A model generated the notes under the pieces. It was not told the origin of the DNA and made no database searches. It saw nothing but the letters and a program-made list of their open reading frames with translations. From Paraburkholderia bannensis (GTDB taxonomy: Bacteria; Pseudomonadota; Gammaproteobacteria; Burkholderiales; Burkholderiaceae), in assembly GCF_014200455.1 (NCBI RefSeq), contig NZ_JACHBW010000002.1, positions 496,001-560,000 on the forward strand: a DNA stretch of 64,000 bases, in the 5' to 3' direction. A program made the translations under genes and the position numbers. This document shows positions 59,686 to 64,000 of the stretch, in pieces; positions within the stretch are counted from its first letter, which is position 1; every line of letters begins with the position of its first letter.

Positions 59686-62600
59686 ATGAGCGCGCCGCCA
59701 TGTGCCTCGCCGGTTGCCTTGCGGTCCACGCTGCGTGATTTCGCGCACGCGTGCGTGCTGTGCGTGATGATGGCGCTGGCATTGGCCGGTGTGCAGGTTC
59801 CGCGCCCGGCGTTGGCCGCGCAGACCGTCGCCTCGTCTGCGAGCGCGGGCGCAAAAACGGGCTCACAGACGGGCGCGCACACGGGCGCAAGCGGCTTGCC
59901 AGCCACATTGCGTGTCGGCATTGTCGCGGGCGGCTGGCCGCCGCTCGAATTTCTCGACGGCGACACGGTGAACGGTTTCAGCGCGGACTACCTGCGTCTG
60001 CTCGCAGGTCCTGGCGTGCGGCTCGTGCCGCAGGTCTATCCGGACATGAGCGCGCTGCTGGCGGGCGCTTGCGCCGCCGAAATCGATATCGTCATGAGCA
60101 TCGCGCGCCTGCCGCAGCGCGAACGCTGCCTCGCCTTTACGGTGCCGTATCTGAGCGGCAACAGCGCGTTCGTCACGCGCATCGGCAGCGAGGCGTACGC
60201 GAATCCGGCGCAGCGTCTCGCGCACGCCCGCATCGCCGTCGAACGCGGCTATGCGCTAGAAACGATCCTGCGCAAGCGCTTCGCGCAAGCCGATATCGTC
60301 GTGTTCCCGGATACCCGCGCCGCGCTGCTCGCACTCGCCCAGGGGCGCGCCGACGTCTATGCCGGATTTGCTCCGGTCGTGCATTACCTGCTTTCTCTCG
60401 CTGCCTGGCGTGGGCTGCGCGTCGCCTACGAGGAAGGCTATACGGTGCGCGAACTGCGCTTTGGCGTGCCGCTCGCGAGGCAGGCGTTGCGTGACCAGTT
60501 GAACGTCGCGGCGGGCGGCGTGCGGCCAGCGGCTGCGGCCGCGCTGCGCGTGCGCTGGCTGGGCAGCGGAGCCGACCCGGGCCGCGAGGCGCACAGCGAC
60601 GGCCCGCGCGCCTCGCCGCTCGTGCTCGATCCGGCCGAGCGCGCATGGCTGCATTCGCTGCCGCCCTTGAAAGTGGGCTTCGATCCGGCATGGCAGCCGT
60701 TCATCTTCACGAGCGGGCACAACCGCACCACGGGTATGTCGAACGACTATCTCGACTATCTGGCCCGCGCGCTTGGCGTTGCCTTCGAGCGCGTGCCCGT
60801 TGCGAAATGGGGGGATGCCGACGCCGCCTTGCGGCGCGGCGATCTGGCGATGCTGGCCTCAGCGGGGGGCGATGGCGGCCTGAGTCCCGACACTCTTTAC
60901 ACGCGCGCGATCGAACACTATCCGCTCGTGATCGTGGGCCGCCGCGACGAGCCGATGGCGCGCGATGCGCGCGAACTCGCCAATCGGCGCATCGTGCTCG
61001 CGCCGCATGCGCCATCGGCGCAGCAGTTGTTCGGCGACGCGCTTCCGGTGCGCGTCGAACGCGCCGTAACGCTCGATGCGGGTCTCGCCCAGGTCCAGCG
61101 CGGCGACGCCGATCTGCTGGTGGGCAACGCCGCTGCGCTTGATGCACCGCTGAGCCGTCAATATCTCGAATCGCTGAAAGTGGTCGGCGCGTCAGGCACC
61201 GACGAATCGACAACCTTCGCGGTGCGCCGCGATCTTGCTCCGCTCAATGCGCTGATCGATCGCGCGTTGGACGCGATGTCGCCCGTCGAACAGCAGGAAA
61301 TCCGCAATCGCTGGACGGCCGCCGCGCTCGAGCGCCGTGGTGGCTGGAGCATGAACGCGCTGCGGCTGCTGCCTTTCGTGATCGCCTTCGGCGTGGTGCT
61401 TCTCGTGACGCTGCGCGCCTACATTCTGTTGCAGCGGGAGATGCGCGGGCGACGCCGCGCGGAGCAGGTGCTGGCGAGGCAGGTCGAACTGCAGGACACC
61501 ATGACGGAGATGATCCCGTACCCGCTCGGCGCGCGGGATCTGGAAAACCGCTATCTGGCGGTGAATCGTGCCTATGAGGAGATGACCGGCCTGCAGCGCG
61601 GCGAGGTACTGGGCCGCACCGGCGCGGCGGTGGCCGCATGGGGCGAGGAAAACAGCCGCCGCGTGGATGCGCTGTACGCAAAAACGATCGACGAAGGTGA
61701 GAGCCAGCGGGTCGAATTCGTGTTCGACGCGCCAGTTGGGCAGGGCGTGCCGGAGGGCGGCCGGCGGCATGGCATCTTCTGGACGCGCCTGTGCCGCGAC
61801 GCTCGCAATGCGCCGTACTGCGTGCTGGGCACGATGATCGACATCACCGATATCCGTCGCGCCGAAATGCGCGCGCGCGCGTCCGAGCGGCTGCTCTCGG
61901 ATGTCACGGGGTCGCTTCCGGCGATCGTGTTCCAGCTGCGGCGCAGCGCCAACGGGCAGTACACCTTCCCCTACCTTGGCGGCGATACGCAACGTCTGCT
62001 CGGCGAAGCGGCCACGCAACTCATGCGCACCCGCGTGCAGGATCTGTCGCGCGTGCATCGCGGCGATCGCGCGCGGCTTGCGGCGGCGCTCGAACGATCG
62101 GCACGCCTGCTTGCGCCGGTCAACGTCGAATTCCGTTTTCACGGCGCCACCGGGCTGCTGTGGGCGCGCGCGGAGTTCATGCCGCGCCGCGCCGAAGGCG
62201 GCGTGGTCGTGTGGAGCGGCTACGCCGTGGACGCCAACGTCGAACACACCCGTGCGGCCGAGCTGTCGCGCGCTCGCGATCTGGCCGAAGCCGCCTCGCG
62301 CGCGAAAGACGACTTTCTCGCCATGATGAGCCACGAAATCCGCACGCCGATGAATGGCGTGCTCGGTCTCGTGGAGGTGTTGGAGCGCACGCCGCTCAAT
62401 CCCGACCAGACGCAGATGGTCGGCATGGTGCAGGAATCGGCGGGCGCGCTGCTACAGATCCTCGACGATCTGCTCGATTATTCGAAGATCCAGGCGGGGC
62501 GGCTGGTGATCGGTTCCGAGCCGTTCAATGTGCGCGAACTGGTCGATAGCGCCGTCGGCTTGCTGGCGGGACGCGCGCACGAAAAGGGCCTCAAGGTGCG

Positions 62601-64000
62601 CGTGGACGTCGGCGCGGGCGTGGCTGCGCAGTTGCGCGGCGACAGCGTGCGGCTGCGGCAGATTCTCTTCAATCTGCTCAGTAATGCGATCAAGTTCACG
62701 CCGCATGGCGAGGTCAATGTGACGGTGTCCGCGAGCGCGGTGGATGGCATTGCTGGCGGGGCCCGAGGGCAGCGCCAGAGCCTGTCGATTTCCGTCGCCG
62801 ATACCGGCATCGGCATCGCCCAGCAAGCTCAGGCGCAGTTGTTCGAGCCCTTCGTGCAGGCAGAAACGTCGACGACGCGGCGCTTTGGCGGCACGGGGCT
62901 GGGACTCACGATCTGCCGCAAGCTGGCGGCGCTGATGGGCGGCAGGCTCGAACTGCGCAGTGAGATTGACCGCGGCACCTGCATGACGCTCCATATCGAA
63001 TTGCCCGTCGAGACGCTGACGAGCGACGCGGACGGCCTGCGCGGCAAGCGCGCGATTGTGCTGTGCGACGACGTGCCGGTTGCCGAAGCATTGATGCACC
63101 TTGGCGTGGCGCTTGGCATGAAGATGTCGCGCATCGGGGCGACGCAGTCGACGCAATCGAAGCCATCTAAGCAACCGAAGCAATCGAAGCAATCGAGGCA
63201 ACCGAAAAAAGCGGGGCAGGTGCCTGCCGGGCAGCGCTCCGAACTGCAGGCGCTGCGCAAGCTGGCGCAGCGAGGCGATGTCGACCTCGTGTTCGCGGTG
63301 GAGGCGTTGGCTGGCGAACTTGTCGATCTGCGCGTGCCGGTTATCCGCCTGACCGAAAACCCCAAGCCCAGCGGTTATCGGGTGGCGGAAAGCGGTGTGC
63401 GCGTGAGCGTCAACCCGCTTTCCTGGCACGGACTAGGCGCCGCCTGTGCCATGGCGATTGCCGGCCTGCCCGCGATGGCGGCGCGCCCCGCCGCTCCCGC
63501 CGAAGCGGCGCTGGTTGCCCCCGGGCGCGAAAGGGAATGCGCGGCGGGCCGACTGATCCTGGTTGCCGAAGATCATCCCGTGAATCAGGAACTGATCCGG
63601 CATCAGCTTGCGCTGCTGGGTTTCGCCTGCGATGTGGTCGACGATGGCGCGCAGGCGCTGGAGGCGCTCAGGCGCACGCGCTATGGCTGCCTCATCACCG
63701 ATTGCCATATGCCGAACGTCTCGGGCTACGACCTCGCGCGCAGCGTGCGTGAAATGGAGTTCAAGCGGGATCGGCGCGAGGGTCCGACGCTGGTCAACAC
63801 GGCGCGCCTGCCCATTCTGGGCATCACGGCAAACACCGCTCCCGAAAACCTGCGCCTGTGCCGCGAAGCCGGTATGGACGATTGCCTGATCAAGCCCACG
63901 CGCGTGGCGACGCTGCGCGAGCATCTGGCGCGCTGGTTCGGCGCGGAGAACGCTCATCGTGTGGCGCTGGAGGGGGGTGAAGGACGCAGCGCGGGAGAGG
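59686..64000 (+). CDS. BvgS/EvgS-type hybrid sensor histidine kinase (partial, runs off the window)
   Basis: At least 1438 residues; the gene continues past 64000. Order seen: N-terminal membrane segment or signal (about 18-38), two periplasmic Venus-flytrap domains of the SBP-3 type (about 72-300 and 335-545), membrane span (about 562-582; LLPFVIAFGVVLLVTLRAYI), PAS (about 600-720), second PAS (about 735-855), HisKA with His883 in MMSHEIRTPMNGVLG, HATPase (N-box LSNAIKF, G-boxes DTGIGI and GGTGLGL), a degenerate receiver-like domain interrupted by a Lys/Gln/Ser/Pro repeat (about 1150-1175), and a true receiver with Asp1339 in LITDCHMPNVSGYD. A downstream Hpt domain would be expected. Such kinases sense periplasmic ligands and signal to LuxR-type regulators; the RcsB-like pair upstream is the likely output. 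Confidence 0.9.
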   Translation, partial: MSAPPCASPVALRSTLRDFAHACVLCVMMALALAGVQVPRPALAAQTVASSASAGAKTGSQTGAHTGASGLPATLRVGIVAGGWPPLEFLDGDTVNGFSADYLRLLAGPGVRLVPQVYPDMSALLAGACAAEIDIVMSIARLPQRERCLAFTVPYLSGNSAFVTRIGSEAYANPAQRLAHARIAVERGYALETILRKRFAQADIVVFPDTRAALLALAQGRADVYAGFAPVVHYLLSLAAWRGLRVAYEEGYTVRELRFGVPLARQALRDQLNVAAGGVRPAAAAALRVRWLGSGADPGREAHSDGPRASPLVLDPAERAWLHSLPPLKVGFDPAWQPFIFTSGHNRTTGMSNDYLDYLARALGVAFERVPVAKWGDADAALRRGDLAMLASAGGDGGLSPDTLYTRAIEHYPLVIVGRRDEPMARDARELANRRIVLAPHAPSAQQLFGDALPVRVERAVTLDAGLAQVQRGDADLLVGNAAALDAPLSRQYLESLKVVGASGTDESTTFAVRRDLAPLNALIDRALDAMSPVEQQEIRNRWTAAALERRGGWSMNALRLLPFVIAFGVVLLVTLRAYILLQREMRGRRRAEQVLARQVELQDTMTEMIPYPLGARDLENRYLAVNRAYEEMTGLQRGEVLGRTGAAVAAWGEENSRRVDALYAKTIDEGESQRVEFVFDAPVGQGVPEGGRRHGIFWTRLCRDARNAPYCVLGTMIDITDIRRAEMRARASERLLSDVTGSLPAIVFQLRRSANGQYTFPYLGGDTQRLLGEAATQLMRTRVQDLSRVHRGDRARLAAALERSARLLAPVNVEFRFHGATGLLWARAEFMPRRAEGGVVVWSGYAVDANVEHTRAAELSRARDLAEAASRAKDDFLAMMSHEIRTPMNGVLGLVEVLERTPLNPDQTQMVGMVQESAGALLQILDDLLDYSKIQAGRLVIGSEPFNVRELVDSAVGLLAGRAHEKGLKVRVDVGAGVAAQLRGDSVRLRQILFNLLSNAIKFTPHGEVNVTVSASAVDGIAGGARGQRQSLSISVADTGIGIAQQAQAQLFEPFVQAETSTTRRFGGTGLGLTICRKLAALMGGRLELRSEIDRGTCMTLHIELPVETLTSDADGLRGKRAIVLCDDVPVAEALMHLGVALGMKMSRIGATQSTQSKPSKQPKQSKQSRQPKKAGQVPAGQRSELQALRKLAQRGDVDLVFAVEALAGELVDLRVPVIRLTENPKPSGYRVAESGVRVSVNPLSWHGLGAACAMAIAGLPAMAARPAAPAEAALVAPGRERECAAGRLILVAEDHPVNQELIRHQLALLGFACDVVDDGAQALEALRRTRYGCLITDCHMPNVSGYDLARSVREMEFKRDRREGPTLVNTARLPILGITANTAPENLRLCREAGMDDCLIKPTRVATLREHLARWFGAENAHRVALEGGEGRSAGE
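63142..63207 (+). repeat. 9-bp-period repeat inside the hybrid kinase gene
   Basis: In-frame units of the kind AAGCAACCG / AAGCAATCG repeat about six times and encode K-Q-S/P tripeptides in the linker of the degenerate receiver-like domain. It is a low-complexity microsatellite in a GC-rich gene, likely variable in length between strains. Confidence 0.7.

Overview
The window is a contiguous, gene-dense piece of a high-GC (about 65%) beta-proteobacterial chromosome. Gene order points to Burkholderiaceae, of the Burkholderia/Paraburkholderia/Caballeronia type: rpoN-hpf-ptsN-hprK-rapZ beside lptBAC-kdsCD, lolB-ispE-tRNA-Gln-prs-rplY-pth, and ftsY against rsmD-coaD-fdx. I see no rRNA, insertion sequence, prophage, CRISPR array or integron. 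Taxonomy is inferred from gene content and order only.

Layout. 1-7.8 kb: an N-acetylglucosamine regulon (GntR/UTRA regulator, nagA, SIS-domain deaminase, a fused EIIA-HPr-EI phosphotransferase, and an EIICB permease with a second, Cys-less EIIB domain). 7.9-10.9 kb: bd-type oxidase cydAB with an upstream small membrane gene, cydP. 11.2-12.3 kb: rpoH behind a perfect CIRCE (HrcA) operator. 12.8-18.3 kb: an NTF2-like protein, leuA, ybiB and a ring-cleavage lower-pathway pair (fumarylpyruvate hydrolase-like and maleylacetoacetate/maleylpyruvate isomerase-like). 18.4-31 kb: housekeeping (ftsY, rsmD, coaD, fdx, hisC, pth, rplY, prs, tRNA-Gln, ispE, lolB, a TPR protein, mutM, mutY). 31-41 kb: the nitrogen-PTS/RpoN/LPS block, all on the minus strand. 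41-52.5 kb: a CPA2 cation/proton antiporter, apt, a LysE exporter, a Nudix hydrolase, purU, an AI-2E family protein, uvrA, an MFS gene and ssb.

52.6-64 kb is more accessory. It holds a YheO/DauR-type regulator coupled to a threo-3-hydroxyaspartate ammonia-lyase-like enzyme, a divergent LysR/MFS pair, and then a signalling locus. That locus has two overlapping RcsB-like response regulators, an aquaporin with an unusual selectivity filter, and a large BvgS/EvgS-type hybrid kinase that runs off the right edge. A perfect 14-bp palindrome resembling the enterobacterial RcsB/RcsAB box lies just upstream of the first regulator. This is the best candidate in the window for an undescribed system.

Genes that work together: EIICB imports and phosphorylates GlcNAc with phosphate from the fused EI-HPr-EIIA protein, NagA deacetylates it and the SIS enzyme deaminates it. 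PtsN, HprK and RapZ form the regulatory nitrogen-PTS. KdsD/KdsC make Kdo for LPS while LptC/A/B transport it. LolB, Pth, Prs, IspE, CoaD and FtsY are essential-type housekeeping functions.
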